From Acidobacteriota bacterium (GTDB taxonomy: Bacteria; Acidobacteriota; Terriglobia; Acidiferrales; UBA7541), in contig JABDFR010000010.1 in NCBI GenBank assembly GCA_013286465.1, positions 1-61,259 on the forward strand: DNA of 61,259 nt. Direction: 5' to 3'. Below are positions 34,481 through 43,183 of this stretch, piece after piece. The position numbers and the translations under genes were made by a program. Numbering within the stretch: position 1 is the first letter of the stretch; every line of letters starts with the position of its first letter. The notes below the pieces were generated by a model that was not told where the DNA came from, ran no database searches, and saw nothing but the letters and a program-made list of their open reading frames with translations.

Positions 34481-34849
34481 ATGCCTCGAGTTATACATTT
34501 CGAAATTAATGTGGATAATCCGGAGCGGGCTTCGAAATTTTATGCCGACACATTTGGCTGGAAATTTCAGCAGTGGGGCGGGCCTAGCGAATATTGGCTG
34601 GTGACTACCGGGGCGGATGCGGAGCCGGGGATTAATGGCGGGATGATGAAGCGTCCGCATCCTGGGGCGGCTACCGTGAATACGATTGGCGTGGCTAGCG
34701 TGGACGAATCGGTTGCCGCAGTCGCGAAGAATGGAGGCAAAGTGGTGATGCCGAAAACGGCGATTCCCACGATCGGGTGGTTCGCGTATTGCACCGACAC
34801 GGAGGGAAATACTTTCGGCGTGATGCAGCCGGATGCCAACGCGCGCTGA
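34481..34849 (+). CDS. VOC-family (glyoxalase/bleomycin-resistance-like) protein
   Basis: The 122-residue single VOC unit begins 'PRVIHFEINVDNPERASKFY' and 'ADTFGWKFQQWG' and ends 'TEGNTFGVMQPDA'. The final strand carries the usual metal-site Glu position (near 'DTEGN'), and His6 is the first ligand candidate. Such proteins include dioxygenases, isomerases and binding proteins; the substrate cannot be read. GGAG lies upstream of the ATG. Confidence 0.85.
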   Translation: MPRVIHFEINVDNPERASKFYADTFGWKFQQWGGPSEYWLVTTGADAEPGINGGMMKRPHPGAATVNTIGVASVDESVAAVAKNGGKVVMPKTAIPTIGWFAYCTDTEGNTFGVMQPDANAR

Positions 34850-34869
34850 ATGCGGCTCGGGCTTGCGCC

Positions 34870-34899
34870 TTGACCCTTGCGCGGGGCGACAGCTATCAT
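34870..34899 (+). promoter_or_regulatory. Promoter of tRNA-Ile
   Basis: TTGACC (34870-34875) and TATCAT (34894-34899) are separated by 18 bases. Transcription would begin about 20 bases before the mature tRNA 5' end. Confidence 0.6.
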
Positions 34900-34927
34900 G
34901 TTTGCTCTGCTGTCGCTTCTCTCCGGC

Positions 34928-35001
34928 GGGCCTGTAGCTCAGGTGGCTAGAGCGCGCCCCTGATAAGGGCGAGGTCGGTTGTTCAAGTCAACCCAGGCCC
35001 A
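34928..35001 (+). tRNA. tRNA-Ile (anticodon GAT)
   Basis: All four arms pair: acceptor GGGCCTG/CAGGCCC, D-stem GCTC/GAGC, anticodon stem CGCCC/GGGCG with loop CTGATAA and anticodon GAT at 34962-34964, and T-stem GGTTG/CAACC with loop TTCAAGT. The discriminator is A35001. CCA is not encoded (the sequence continues CTATT). It stands alone, not in an rRNA operon. Confidence 0.95.
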
Positions 35002-35057
35002 CTATTCCCCCGTTTTCGCGCGATCCATAGCTTGAGAACACTCTGAAGGCGTTCACA

Positions 35058-35300
35058 ATGGATTCTTCGAGCGACCTGCGAATTGATGAATTTATTCTCT
35101 CCGTTAGTGAGGCATCCTGGAGGAAAGTTGCATTTGTAATTATCAAAGTCGCGGAAGCAATGGGCAGCGATCTGGCGGAAGGTGACGCTGGATACGAAGT
35201 CGTCGCCAAACGTATCGAGAATCTTGTCCGCAGTGGCCGCTTATCGGTGCGCGGCGATATCGAGAAATGGCGTCACAGCGAGGTAAGAAAAAAGAACTAA
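35058..35300 (+). CDS. Small unknown protein with a WRHSEVR tail
   Basis: The 80-residue protein reads 'MDSSSDLRIDEFILSVSEAS', 'WRKVAFVIIKVAE', 'RIENLVRSGRLSVRGDIEKW', 'RHSEVRKKN'. The helical body and the WRHSEVR ending resemble small proteins grouped with DUF3658; I am not certain of that name. GAAGG is about eight bases before the ATG. It lies between the tRNA and the toxin-antitoxin pair. Confidence 0.65.
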   Translation: MDSSSDLRIDEFILSVSEASWRKVAFVIIKVAEAMGSDLAEGDAGYEVVAKRIENLVRSGRLSVRGDIEKWRHSEVRKKN

Positions 35301-35322
35301 GCCGGGCCGAGTGGAAAGACTC

Positions 35323-35362
35323 TTGACATGTGCTCCACATGTATTCATGCTTAGCACATGTC
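35323..35362 (+). promoter_or_regulatory. Promoter and operator of the toxin-antitoxin operon
   Basis: TTGACA at 35323-35328 is a perfect -35; CATGCT 17 bases later is a weak -10. A perfect ten-base inverted repeat, GACATGTGCT (35325-35334) and AGCACATGTC (35353-35362), brackets the promoter, and ACATGT occurs three times (35326, 35337, 35356). This is a likely binding site for the ribbon-helix-helix antitoxin. The right half covers the first possible start codon. Confidence 0.6.
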
Positions 35363-35588
35363 GAAAATGATTCAAGTTCGCAATGTTCCGGATCCTCTGC
35401 ACCGCACGCTCAAAGCGCAGGCCGCCTTGGCCGGGATGTCTCTTTCGGACTTCCTGCTGGCGGAGATGAGGCGCCTCGCCGAGCGGCCCAGTATTGCGGA
35501 GCTCAGGGAACGATTGCATCGTCGCGCGAGTGTCAACGGCCGGGTTTCCGCGGCCGAAGCGGTGCGCCGGGAGCGCGATTCGCGGTGA
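35358..35588 (+). CDS. FitA/VapB-type ribbon-helix-helix antitoxin
   Basis: The 76-residue protein has the RHH strand 'KMIQVRNVPDPLHRTLKAQA' and helices 'ALAGMSLSDFLLAEMRRLAE', as in FitA-like antitoxins that bind DNA as dimers. The C-terminal part should wrap the toxin. The start may be ATG 35358, inside the operator, or ATG 35367. The stop overlaps the toxin GTG start (GTGA), which keeps antitoxin ahead of toxin in synthesis. Confidence 0.88.
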   Translation: MSKMIQVRNVPDPLHRTLKAQAALAGMSLSDFLLAEMRRLAERPSIAELRERLHRRASVNGRVSAAEAVRRERDSR

Positions 35589-35977
35589 TTGTTCTGGATG
35601 CGTCGGCCGCGATCGAGTGGCTCCTGCAGTCACCCACCGGGATTAAAATCGATAAGCGTATATTTTCGCGTTCGGAGTCGCTGCATGCTCCCCATCTTCT
35701 CGACATCGAAGTGACGCAGGTGCTCCGTCGATATGTGCGGGAGAAAATGATTACGACGCAGCGAGGCCAAGAAGCGCTCGAAGACCTCGCCGGCTTGCCG
35801 CTCGATCGCTATCCGCACGATTTCCTGCTTCCTCGTGTTTGGGATCTTCGTGCGACGCTGACGGCGTACGATGCGGTGTACGTGGCGCTTGCAGAGCTAC
35901 TCGACGCGCCTCTCCTGACTTGCGACCGCAAGATCGCTTCCGCACCTGGTCATTCGGCGAATATCGAGGTGATATAG
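35585..35977 (+). CDS. VapC/FitB-type PIN-domain toxin
   Basis: The 130-residue PIN ribonuclease has the first acidic residue in 'VIVLDASAAIEWLL', a middle Glu in 'HLLDIEVTQVLRRY', and the C-terminal acidic pair in 'TAYDAVYVALAELL' and 'LLTCDRKIA'. All four metal-site positions are present, so it should be active against RNA. The frame is open well upstream, but GTG at 35585 begins exactly at the PIN fold and overlaps the antitoxin stop. Confidence 0.9.
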   Translation: MIVLDASAAIEWLLQSPTGIKIDKRIFSRSESLHAPHLLDIEVTQVLRRYVREKMITTQRGQEALEDLAGLPLDRYPHDFLLPRVWDLRATLTAYDAVYVALAELLDAPLLTCDRKIASAPGHSANIEVI

Positions 35978-36003
35978 TGCGCTGGAAGGGACGAACTTGA
36001 ATC

Positions 36004-36660
36004 CTATGCGCCGGGTGCAGGCTTTGCGGAACGTGCTTTTTGGCTTAGTTCCCAGAAATCGTTTTGGTCGATGAATTCTACGCCGATTTGGCGGCGGCCA
36101 TCGCCGTCGTAGCGGCAATAGACTACGCGGGCGCGGGCGCGATCGCCGGGGCCTTTGCGGCAGAGAACCAGCGTGCTGCCTGGCTCGACTAAATGGCGGC
36201 AGACCAGGCCGGCGCCATTTTCGCTTACCGTGGAGGTCCAGGTTTCTTCTTCCCAGCTACGGCCGGGATCTTCGCGGCGCAGCCAGATGGGATGCGCGGC
36301 TTGCAGGCGGGGGCTGCGGCGCAGGCTTTGGCTGAGATGCGAGGCGCGCAGAACGAGATCGAGCAGGCGCGTGCGCGTGCGTTTGTCGAAAGAATGATCG
36401 TCCTGCGAGAGCCTTTGCGCTTGCGAGGTGCACTCGGCGATGAATTCTTTCCAGGATTGCAGTTCGTCGGCGTCGAGGGGTTGAATTTTCAGGCGCGTGG
36501 CGCGGTCATCGAGCTCGCGCACGGCGCTATTTAGGAAATGCTCGATGCAAACGGGCCGCGCGCCGAACCGCGCGGAAGCGGCAATTTCGCAGCCTTCGAC
36601 TTCGCAATGCGCCGTCTGAGACGGCGTTCCTACCTCGCGTGCTAGCGTTTGTTCTTCCAT
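36004..36660 (-). CDS. Unknown protein with Cys/His N-terminus and PilZ-like C-terminus
   Basis: The 218-residue protein has an N-terminal Cys/His cluster ('AHCEVEGCEIAASARFGARP', 'VCIEHFLN') that could bind zinc. A helical middle follows. The last 85 residues ('WTSTVSENGAGLVCRHLVEP', 'RARARVVYCRYDGDGRRQIG', 'VEFID') have the barrel pattern of PilZ domains, but the canonical RxxxR is not clear. It starts 25 bp after the end of the PilZ/coiled-coil gene on the same strand and is probably co-transcribed. Confidence 0.65.
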   Translation of the reverse strand: MEEQTLAREVGTPSQTAHCEVEGCEIAASARFGARPVCIEHFLNSAVRELDDRATRLKIQPLDADELQSWKEFIAECTSQAQRLSQDDHSFDKRTRTRLLDLVLRASHLSQSLRRSPRLQAAHPIWLRREDPGRSWEEETWTSTVSENGAGLVCRHLVEPGSTLVLCRKGPGDRARARVVYCRYDGDGRRQIGVEFIDQNDFWELSQKARSAKPAPGA

Positions 36661-36685
36661 GGCCGGCTGGGTCCCAAGTCCTTCC

Positions 36686-38107
36686 TTACGATGCTTTGCC
36701 CAATCCTCTTGCTAATTCGGAAATCGCGTTGCCTACCGATTCGAGGCGCTTGCGGCTGTCCTCGACCAATTTATTGGCGAATTGCTGCGAAGTTTCCGCG
36801 GCGCGGACGCGCAGTTCATCGAGCGCCAAGTCGGAAACGGGGGCGAGAGCTTGCTTGAGCTTGGTGCGGGCTTCGGCTTCGTGTTTCTGAGAGGCTTCGC
36901 CTAGATTTTCGAGAGCGGAATTTACGGCGGCGATTCCGGCTTGCTCGAGTTCCTGGCGGGCGGCGTCAATGCGCTGCTGCACGATGGTTTCGAATTCGAC
37001 TTCGAAGCGCTTGCGCGATTCGGCCATGTGCGCGGTGGAAATTTGCAGCGATTGCTCGACGATTTTCTTGGCTTCGTCTTTGCCTTTATTCAATTCGCTG
37101 GCGGCTTTTTGGGCTTGATCCAGAAACGGCACCAATTGTTCTTTCAGGCGCGCGACGATGCGATCCATGCCATCGCGCAGGGTGGATTCGGTGGCGCTGT
37201 GGAGGCGCTCGATGGCGCTCGTCGAAGTGGTTTCGACCAGTTGATCGAGCTCGCGGCGACGCGATTCGATTCGCTCACTGGCTTTCTGCACGTCGGCTTC
37301 GATGCGCTTCATCCATTGAGCATGCAGCGACCGCGCGCTTTCGACGCTCAGGTGCTTCATCTGCTCGACGGACTGCTTGATCCACATTTCACTTTCGATG
37401 GCGGCGGCAGCGGCAATGGCGCGGCGCGCTTCGTCCTGCAGCATGTTGCGGGCTTCGGCCAGTGTGGGCGCGGCTTTTTCCTGGATCGCGACGGTAGCTG
37501 CTTCGGAAAGGGTGCGCTCCATTTGCTGCTGGAAATCGGCCATCAGTTGGCTGATGGGTCGTGAAGATGTGGGGAACGACATGGCCGCGTGCGAATCGCG
37601 CTGGGAATCGTGTTGCGATTCGTGCTGCGCGGCGCCTCGATTTGTTTGCTCCGTTGCAGTCGCGGAGACATCCGGTCGCGGCACTGCAAACGGCTTCGAT
37701 TTCGAGGATTCAAGTTCCGCGGCTTTTTTCGCGTCGAACGGAAACCAATCGCCAGGAGCTTTTTTGATGCCCCAAACATTTCCGGGGACATCGAATTCAA
37801 TCGCGGTCTGGAAGAGCGCGCCGGGATAAGGCGGGCGCTTCGACCATTTCACACGGCCGCGCGTGGTGGTGGCCGGCGCGCCGGGCTTCGCGCCATTCAG
37901 TTCGACGATGACGACGGAATTGTCGACGACTTCATATTTCGATTCGTATTTGCAGCCGTGGCAACTGATGCTCGACGTCGAGACGCCTTCACAGTAAGGT
38001 CCGCGCTCAACATCCACGCCTCTTACCGTGACGGGCACGATTTCATCGAGCCGGGTGCTGCGACGTGCAGGACGTCCTGGAGTGCTGGCTGCTGAACTTT
38101 GGCCCAC
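36686..38107 (-). CDS. PilZ-domain protein with long coiled coil
   Basis: About 473 residues are encoded from GTG at 38107, which has GAGGGG just upstream. The frame is open to 38659, but the added residues look non-coding and would run into the divergent protease gene. Residues about 10-115 form a PilZ-like barrel: 'RPARRSTRLDEIVPVTV' gives RxxxR, and SISCHG stands where (D/N)xSxxG is expected. A low-complexity linker leads to about 270 residues of helix and coiled coil ('SEMWIKQSVEQMKHLSVESA'). It may couple cyclic-di-GMP to a cell-envelope structure; this is inference. The gap 38108-38426 shows no other feature. Confidence 0.75.
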   Translation of the reverse strand: MGQSSAASTPGRPARRSTRLDEIVPVTVRGVDVERGPYCEGVSTSSISCHGCKYESKYEVVDNSVVIVELNGAKPGAPATTTRGRVKWSKRPPYPGALFQTAIEFDVPGNVWGIKKAPGDWFPFDAKKAAELESSKSKPFAVPRPDVSATATEQTNRGAAQHESQHDSQRDSHAAMSFPTSSRPISQLMADFQQQMERTLSEAATVAIQEKAAPTLAEARNMLQDEARRAIAAAAAIESEMWIKQSVEQMKHLSVESARSLHAQWMKRIEADVQKASERIESRRRELDQLVETTSTSAIERLHSATESTLRDGMDRIVARLKEQLVPFLDQAQKAASELNKGKDEAKKIVEQSLQISTAHMAESRKRFEVEFETIVQQRIDAARQELEQAGIAAVNSALENLGEASQKHEAEARTKLKQALAPVSDLALDELRVRAAETSQQFANKLVEDSRKRLESVGNAISELARGLGKAS

Positions 38108-38426
38108 GGTTCCCCTCGGATATTGGTGGTGCACACAGCTTACCGCCAGCGGAATTGCCGGCGCGCCTGTGAATTCCGGGGGCTTTGTCAAAAAGTTACT
38201 ACAGGCTTTCCGAATGAGTTGGACAAGTGGCGTGTTCCAAAACTGTTCATCTTTTGGATAACGGGCAACGAGATTGGCGTTGACCCATTTTAATGCGACC
38301 CGCAGGATGGCTCCATACAACCGTAGAAATGCGGCTTCTAGGCGGCTGCTGGCGACTACGGAAGATACACGAATAGTTAACCAGCCTAGGTAGTGAGACG
38401 ACGACATACCGAACTGAGGGTTACTA

Positions 38427-40865
38427 ATGACACGCAAATTCGGCGTAGCTATGTCGATTCTTGCCTGCTTGGGGCTTGTTTCGGCATTCAAATTCGGCAC
38501 CACGGCGAAAGCCTGGAGCGGGCAGTGGCGTTCGCGCAGCCAGATTACCGAGCGCGTCGATGAATTCCGGCGCGTGACGCTGCGCGGCAACACGCGGCCC
38601 GAAGCGGTCTGGCGCAATGACCGCGGCCGCGTTTGGGACGGATTCAGGCTCGAGCACATGCTCTTGCAATTGAAGCGTCCGGCCGAGTCCGAGCAATCGC
38701 TCGATCAATATATCGAAGGCCTGACGGACAAAACTTCTCCGAATTACCACAAGTGGCTGAGCGCAGTGCAGCTCGGCAACGATTATGGCCTATCCGATTC
38801 CGACATCGATTTCATCACCGGCTGGCTCGAATCCCACGGCATCAAGGTGAATTACGTTTATCCGAATCACATGGTCATCGATATATCGGGAACCGCGGCG
38901 CAACTGCGCGAAGCCCTGCGCGTGGAAATTCATTTTCTTGAAGTGAACGGCGAGATGCACTACGCGAACATAAATGATCCGCAAATCCCCGCCGCGCTGG
39001 CGCCAGCCGTTGCCGGAATTGTTTCCATGCACGATTTCAAGCCGCACACGATGTACAAGCCGCGCACGCAATACACGTTCGCCAACACCAATTGCGGAAC
39101 GAATTGCTATGCCGTCACGCCGAGCGATTTGGCGGTGATTTACAACTTGAATCCGCTTTTCAGCCAAGGACTCTCGGGCCAAGGGCAGACGATCGTGGTG
39201 ATTGAAGACACCAACGTGTTCTCGACCGCCGACTGGAGCACGTTTCGCTCGACATTCGGACTTTCGGGGTACAGCGGCGGAAGTTTTACGCAAGTGCATC
39301 CAAATTTCGCGAACAATTGCACGAATCCGGGAATAAACGGCGACGACGGTGAAGCCATTCTCGACGCCGAATATTCCAGCGCCGCGGCGCCGAACGCGGC
39401 GATCGAATTGGCATCCTGTGCGGACACCTCGACATTCGGCGGGCTCATCGCGCTTCAAAATTTACTAAATGCCGGCAATCCGCCGTCGATCGTAAGCATC
39501 AGTTACGGCGAATGTGAAGCTGAAAACGGCGCGGCGGCAAATCTGGCTTTTAATTCTGCCTATCAGCAAGCTGCGACCGCCGGCGTTTCGATTTTCGTTT
39601 CCTCGGGCGATGAAAGCGCCGCGAGCTGCGATGCGAATGCCGGAACGTCCACGCACGGCATTGGCGTCAGCGGTTTCAGCTCCACTCCGTTCAATGTCTC
39701 CGTAGGCGGCACCGATTTCATCGACACTTTCAATCAGCAAAACACAACCTACTGGAGCGCAACCAACAATTCCACATTCGAATCCGCGCTCGGCTATATC
39801 CCTGAAATTCCCTGGAACGATTCCTGCGCGAGCGCGCTGATCGCAAAATTTGTGACCGGCTCGGGCACAACTACCGGGACCGGCGGCTTCTGCAACAACG
39901 CCGGCGCGGGCGGCACGGGCTTGCGCACGACAGCTTCGGGCAGCGGAGGTCCGAGCGGTTGCGCCACCGGAGCGCCCACAACCACCGGCGTCATCAGCGG
40001 AACTTGCGCGGGATATGCGAAGCCATCGTGGCAATCGGGACTGTTCGGCAATCCCAATGATGGCGTGCGCGATCTTCCGGATGTCTCTCTGTTTTCGGCC
40101 AACGGAATTTGGGGACACTTTTTTGTTTTTTGCTATTCGGATACGGGGACCGGACGAGGTGGCACCGCTTGCACCGGAGCACCGAGCGGATGGAACGCGG
40201 CAGGAGGGACGTCTTTCGCCTCGCCAATCATGGCGGCGATTCAAGCGCTCGTGAATCAACGAACGGGAAGCACCGCAGGCAATCCGAATCCCACGTATTA
40301 CGCGATCGCGAAAACCGAATACGGCGCGAGCGGCAGCGCGCAATGCAATTCGAGCACGCAGCAACTCTCCACGCGCGGCCTCTCGTCCACCTGCATTTTT
40401 TATGACGTAACGCAGGGTGATATCGACGTGAACTGCACCGGCACGCACAACTGCTTCCGGCCGTCGGGTACCGACGGCGCATTATCGACCGGCGCGATCA
40501 CGGGAATTTCTTTCACCGGCGGTTCCGGCTACACCAGCGCGCCAACTTGCGCGATTTCTGCGCCGGCCAACACCACCACTGCCTATAACGGCGGCACTGC
40601 CGCATCGCAAGCCACCTGCACCGCGGGAATCAATGCGGGCACGCACGTGGTCAATGCGGTCACGTTGAACACTGCCGGCAATGGGTACGTCTCGAACGCC
40701 GTCTGCACTTTGACCGGCGGCGGTGGAACGGGCGCGACGTGCGTGGCATCCGGCGCGGCGAACACGACGTATCAGGCGGCGTTTCCAGCCACGTCCGGCT
40801 GGGACTTCGCCACCGGCATCGGCACAGTCAACGCTTACAACCTGGTCTTCGCTTCGAACTGGTAA
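38427..40865 (+). CDS. Secreted S53 (sedolisin/kumamolisin) serine-carboxyl peptidase
   Basis: The 812-residue precursor has a signal segment, a pro-kumamolisin activation domain (about residues 75-210) and a catalytic domain. The catalytic Glu309 and Asp313 are in 'GEAILDAEYSSAAAPNA' and Ser596 is in GGTSFASP. The C-terminal calcium site is split: DVTQG at about 660 and GWDFATG at about 791, with roughly 130 residues between, including 'GSGYTSAPTCAISAP' and 'GNGYVSNAVCTLTGGGG' repeats that look inserted. It degrades protein outside the cell, usually at acid pH. A secreted partner gene lies 78 bp downstream. Confidence 0.92.
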   Translation: MTRKFGVAMSILACLGLVSAFKFGTTAKAWSGQWRSRSQITERVDEFRRVTLRGNTRPEAVWRNDRGRVWDGFRLEHMLLQLKRPAESEQSLDQYIEGLTDKTSPNYHKWLSAVQLGNDYGLSDSDIDFITGWLESHGIKVNYVYPNHMVIDISGTAAQLREALRVEIHFLEVNGEMHYANINDPQIPAALAPAVAGIVSMHDFKPHTMYKPRTQYTFANTNCGTNCYAVTPSDLAVIYNLNPLFSQGLSGQGQTIVVIEDTNVFSTADWSTFRSTFGLSGYSGGSFTQVHPNFANNCTNPGINGDDGEAILDAEYSSAAAPNAAIELASCADTSTFGGLIALQNLLNAGNPPSIVSISYGECEAENGAAANLAFNSAYQQAATAGVSIFVSSGDESAASCDANAGTSTHGIGVSGFSSTPFNVSVGGTDFIDTFNQQNTTYWSATNNSTFESALGYIPEIPWNDSCASALIAKFVTGSGTTTGTGGFCNNAGAGGTGLRTTASGSGGPSGCATGAPTTTGVISGTCAGYAKPSWQSGLFGNPNDGVRDLPDVSLFSANGIWGHFFVFCYSDTGTGRGGTACTGAPSGWNAAGGTSFASPIMAAIQALVNQRTGSTAGNPNPTYYAIAKTEYGASGSAQCNSSTQQLSTRGLSSTCIFYDVTQGDIDVNCTGTHNCFRPSGTDGALSTGAITGISFTGGSGYTSAPTCAISAPANTTTAYNGGTAASQATCTAGINAGTHVVNAVTLNTAGNGYVSNAVCTLTGGGGTGATCVASGAANTTYQAAFPATSGWDFATGIGTVNAYNLVFASNW

Positions 40866-40943
40866 GGCACGGGCGATTGCGTCGCGCGCGAATCAAAAAT
40901 TCTCAAACTTGGAAATCAATTCAAAAGGGCTGGGGGATAGGCG

Positions 40944-42962
40944 ATGAGAGTTGATGGAAATTCATTCGCGCGAGCGCTGCCGCGGCTTGCGATTGTACTG
41001 CTGGCGGTCTGGTGCACGCAGATTTCTTCGGGACAGCAGCCTGCGGTGGTGCGGATGGGGGCGGTGGATGATTGGACGCATCATCACCTTATATTTTCGA
41101 ATCCCGGCACGGCTGCGGATGCCATGCAGCGCGGCGATTATTTTCATTGGGTGAAAGTGGTGAACGATCCGCGATTTATTTTGCAGCAGGCCAAGCGCGC
41201 GGCGGCCGCTCGATCGGGGGCAAATTATAAGTGGGCGTCGCTTCCATCGGCTGCCGCTGACAGAAAGATTGCGGCTTCGGGGCCGGAGACGCTTCGCGGC
41301 GTCGCGCCGGTTTCGGAAGAAAATCTGCGCCGCGGGCTCTCGAGAGCTCCTGCGAGCACGGGAATTGTTGGCGGTCTCGGATTCGGCGGGGGAACGTCGC
41401 GCTTGAGTGCGTGGCCGCGACGGGGCGGTCATGCGATTCATAGCGACTGGAGCATGAATATGGGCTCCGGCGCGACTTCCGGATTGGGGATGTTTCCCGC
41501 GAAATATTCTTTCGATACCACTTCGGCGAATTGTGCGAGCGCTGCTGCGCCGGATTTTGTTGTCTACAACACCAGCGTCACCGGCTCGGGGACGCAGCCC
41601 AGCGTGATTGCGTATGACAATCTTTATTCCGGCTGCACTGGAACCGCGCCCACGACCTACTGGGCGTACAACACTGGAGGAACGGTTGCGACTTCGGTGG
41701 TGTTGTCGTTTGATGGCACGCAAGTGGCTTTCGCGCAATCGAGCGGAACGGGTGCTGCGAGTTTGGTGCTGCTGAAGTGGAAAGCGAATAACGGGACGGC
41801 CGGGGCGACGGTAACTCCGGCGGCGCAATCGCCGGCGTCAAATTACCGCGGCTGTACAGCGCCTTGCTCGCTGACCATCGCGTTCAGCGGGGGCGCGAAC
41901 GATTCCGCTTCGTCTGTTTTCGCCGACTATGGATCGGACTCGCTGTATGTGGGCGACGACAGCGGTAAACTCCACAAATTTACTGGCGTTTTTGCGGGCG
42001 CCACTCCTGCGGAAATCACCACCGGCGGATGGCCCGTCACTCTCAGCACTTCGCCGCTCGCCGAGCCGGTTTTCGATTCCACTTCTGGGAAAATTTTCGT
42101 CGGCGACTATCTTTCCACCAGCAGCCGCTCGAATTGCGCTTCCGCTACCACTCCCTGCGGGTTCCTGTATTCGGTGAATGCCACGAGCGCGGCGGTGGTG
42201 AAGTCTGCGCGGCTCGATTTCACTTACGGCATCAACGACGCGCCGCTGGTGGATTCCAATGCGCAGATGATTTACACCTTCGTCGGGGCGGACAGTCACT
42301 CATCGTCGAGCACGAATCCTTGCGGGGCGCCGCACTTTTCTTCGTGCGCGGGCGTTTTCCAGATGCCTACTGGCTACGCCTCGGGTGGGAGCGGCACGGA
42401 GACCACGGTTGGCGCGGGCTTTGAATTTCTGATGTCCGGCATGGCTGACAATATTTATTTCAATTCCGCCAATGCCGCGAGTCCGACGGGACATTTATAC
42501 GTGGTAGGCAACACCGGCTCGGGAAATAACACGCTGTATCAAGTTTCAATCACGAACAATGTGATGGGCGCGACTGCCACGGCCGGTCCGGCGCTCAGCT
42601 CGAATTTCACGAACCATATTTTTGCGGCGGGACTTCAAGTGACTGAAAATTTTACCGGCACGAATGACTATATTTTTGTCAGCGTGCTTACTTATGGGGG
42701 GCCTTCCGGCTGCGGTACTGCCAGCTTGTCGAATGGCTGCGTGATGGGCTTTGACGTTACCAGCGGGACGATCAGCGGCAGTACTGCGGTTACGGGGGCA
42801 ACGGCGGAGGCTGGGGGCACGAGTGGGATTGTGATCGATAACACCGCGTCGAGTCCCAGCGGAGCTTCGAACATTTATTACACGCCGCTGGCGAATCAAT
42901 TGTGTTCCACTTCGGCCACTACCGGGGGCTGCGCGATTCAGATTTCGCAAGCGGCGCCATGA
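40944..42962 (+). CDS. Large secreted protein of unknown function, propeller-like
   Basis: The 672-residue protein has a signal peptide ('LAIVLLAVWCTQISSGQQ') and, later, Gly/Ser/Thr-rich beta-strand repeats such as 'DYGSDSLYVGDDSGKLHKF', 'DSTSGKIFVGDYLS' and 'ASPTGHLYVVGNTGSGNNTL', suggesting a beta-propeller. Cys pairs recur and may form disulphides. GGGGG precedes the ATG. It follows the S53 protease gene by 78 bp and is probably in its operon. No enzyme motif was found. Confidence 0.7.
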   Translation: MRVDGNSFARALPRLAIVLLAVWCTQISSGQQPAVVRMGAVDDWTHHHLIFSNPGTAADAMQRGDYFHWVKVVNDPRFILQQAKRAAAARSGANYKWASLPSAAADRKIAASGPETLRGVAPVSEENLRRGLSRAPASTGIVGGLGFGGGTSRLSAWPRRGGHAIHSDWSMNMGSGATSGLGMFPAKYSFDTTSANCASAAAPDFVVYNTSVTGSGTQPSVIAYDNLYSGCTGTAPTTYWAYNTGGTVATSVVLSFDGTQVAFAQSSGTGAASLVLLKWKANNGTAGATVTPAAQSPASNYRGCTAPCSLTIAFSGGANDSASSVFADYGSDSLYVGDDSGKLHKFTGVFAGATPAEITTGGWPVTLSTSPLAEPVFDSTSGKIFVGDYLSTSSRSNCASATTPCGFLYSVNATSAAVVKSARLDFTYGINDAPLVDSNAQMIYTFVGADSHSSSSTNPCGAPHFSSCAGVFQMPTGYASGGSGTETTVGAGFEFLMSGMADNIYFNSANAASPTGHLYVVGNTGSGNNTLYQVSITNNVMGATATAGPALSSNFTNHIFAAGLQVTENFTGTNDYIFVSVLTYGGPSGCGTASLSNGCVMGFDVTSGTISGSTAVTGATAEAGGTSGIVIDNTASSPSGASNIYYTPLANQLCSTSATTGGCAIQISQAAP

Positions 42963-42974
42963 TTTGGGGCCGGC

Positions 42975-43130
42975 GTAGCGCAGGCTGCCAGCCGGCGTTC
43001 TTGCACCGGCCTTCTGCGAGCGAAACTCCTTGAGGCTGCAGCCTGTCGGAAGAGATAAGTTGACTCGAACGATCTTCGATCCACCTCTGCGCCAGACCGC
43101 ACAAAAACGCCGGCTGGCAGCCGGCGCTAC
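42975..43130. repeat. Inverted REP pair, family C (GCCGGCT type)
   Basis: From outside, each arm reads GTAG, then a hairpin related to GCCGGCT-GCC-AGCCGGC, then GTT. Arms are at 42975-42999 and 43106-43130, 106 bp apart. The left arm differs at a few positions and starts 12 bp after the stop of the secreted protein gene. Confidence 0.72.
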
Positions 43131-43183
43131 GAAACCCTAACCTCTCCCTAACGCCTTGGCGTTTCCCGCCGATATTTCGAAGC

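Noticed and set aside
38108-38659. N-terminal extension of the PilZ/coiled-coil protein
   Set aside because: The added residues look like translated non-coding DNA and overlap the start of the divergent S53 protease gene; GTG at 38107 with GAGGGG fits the domain border.
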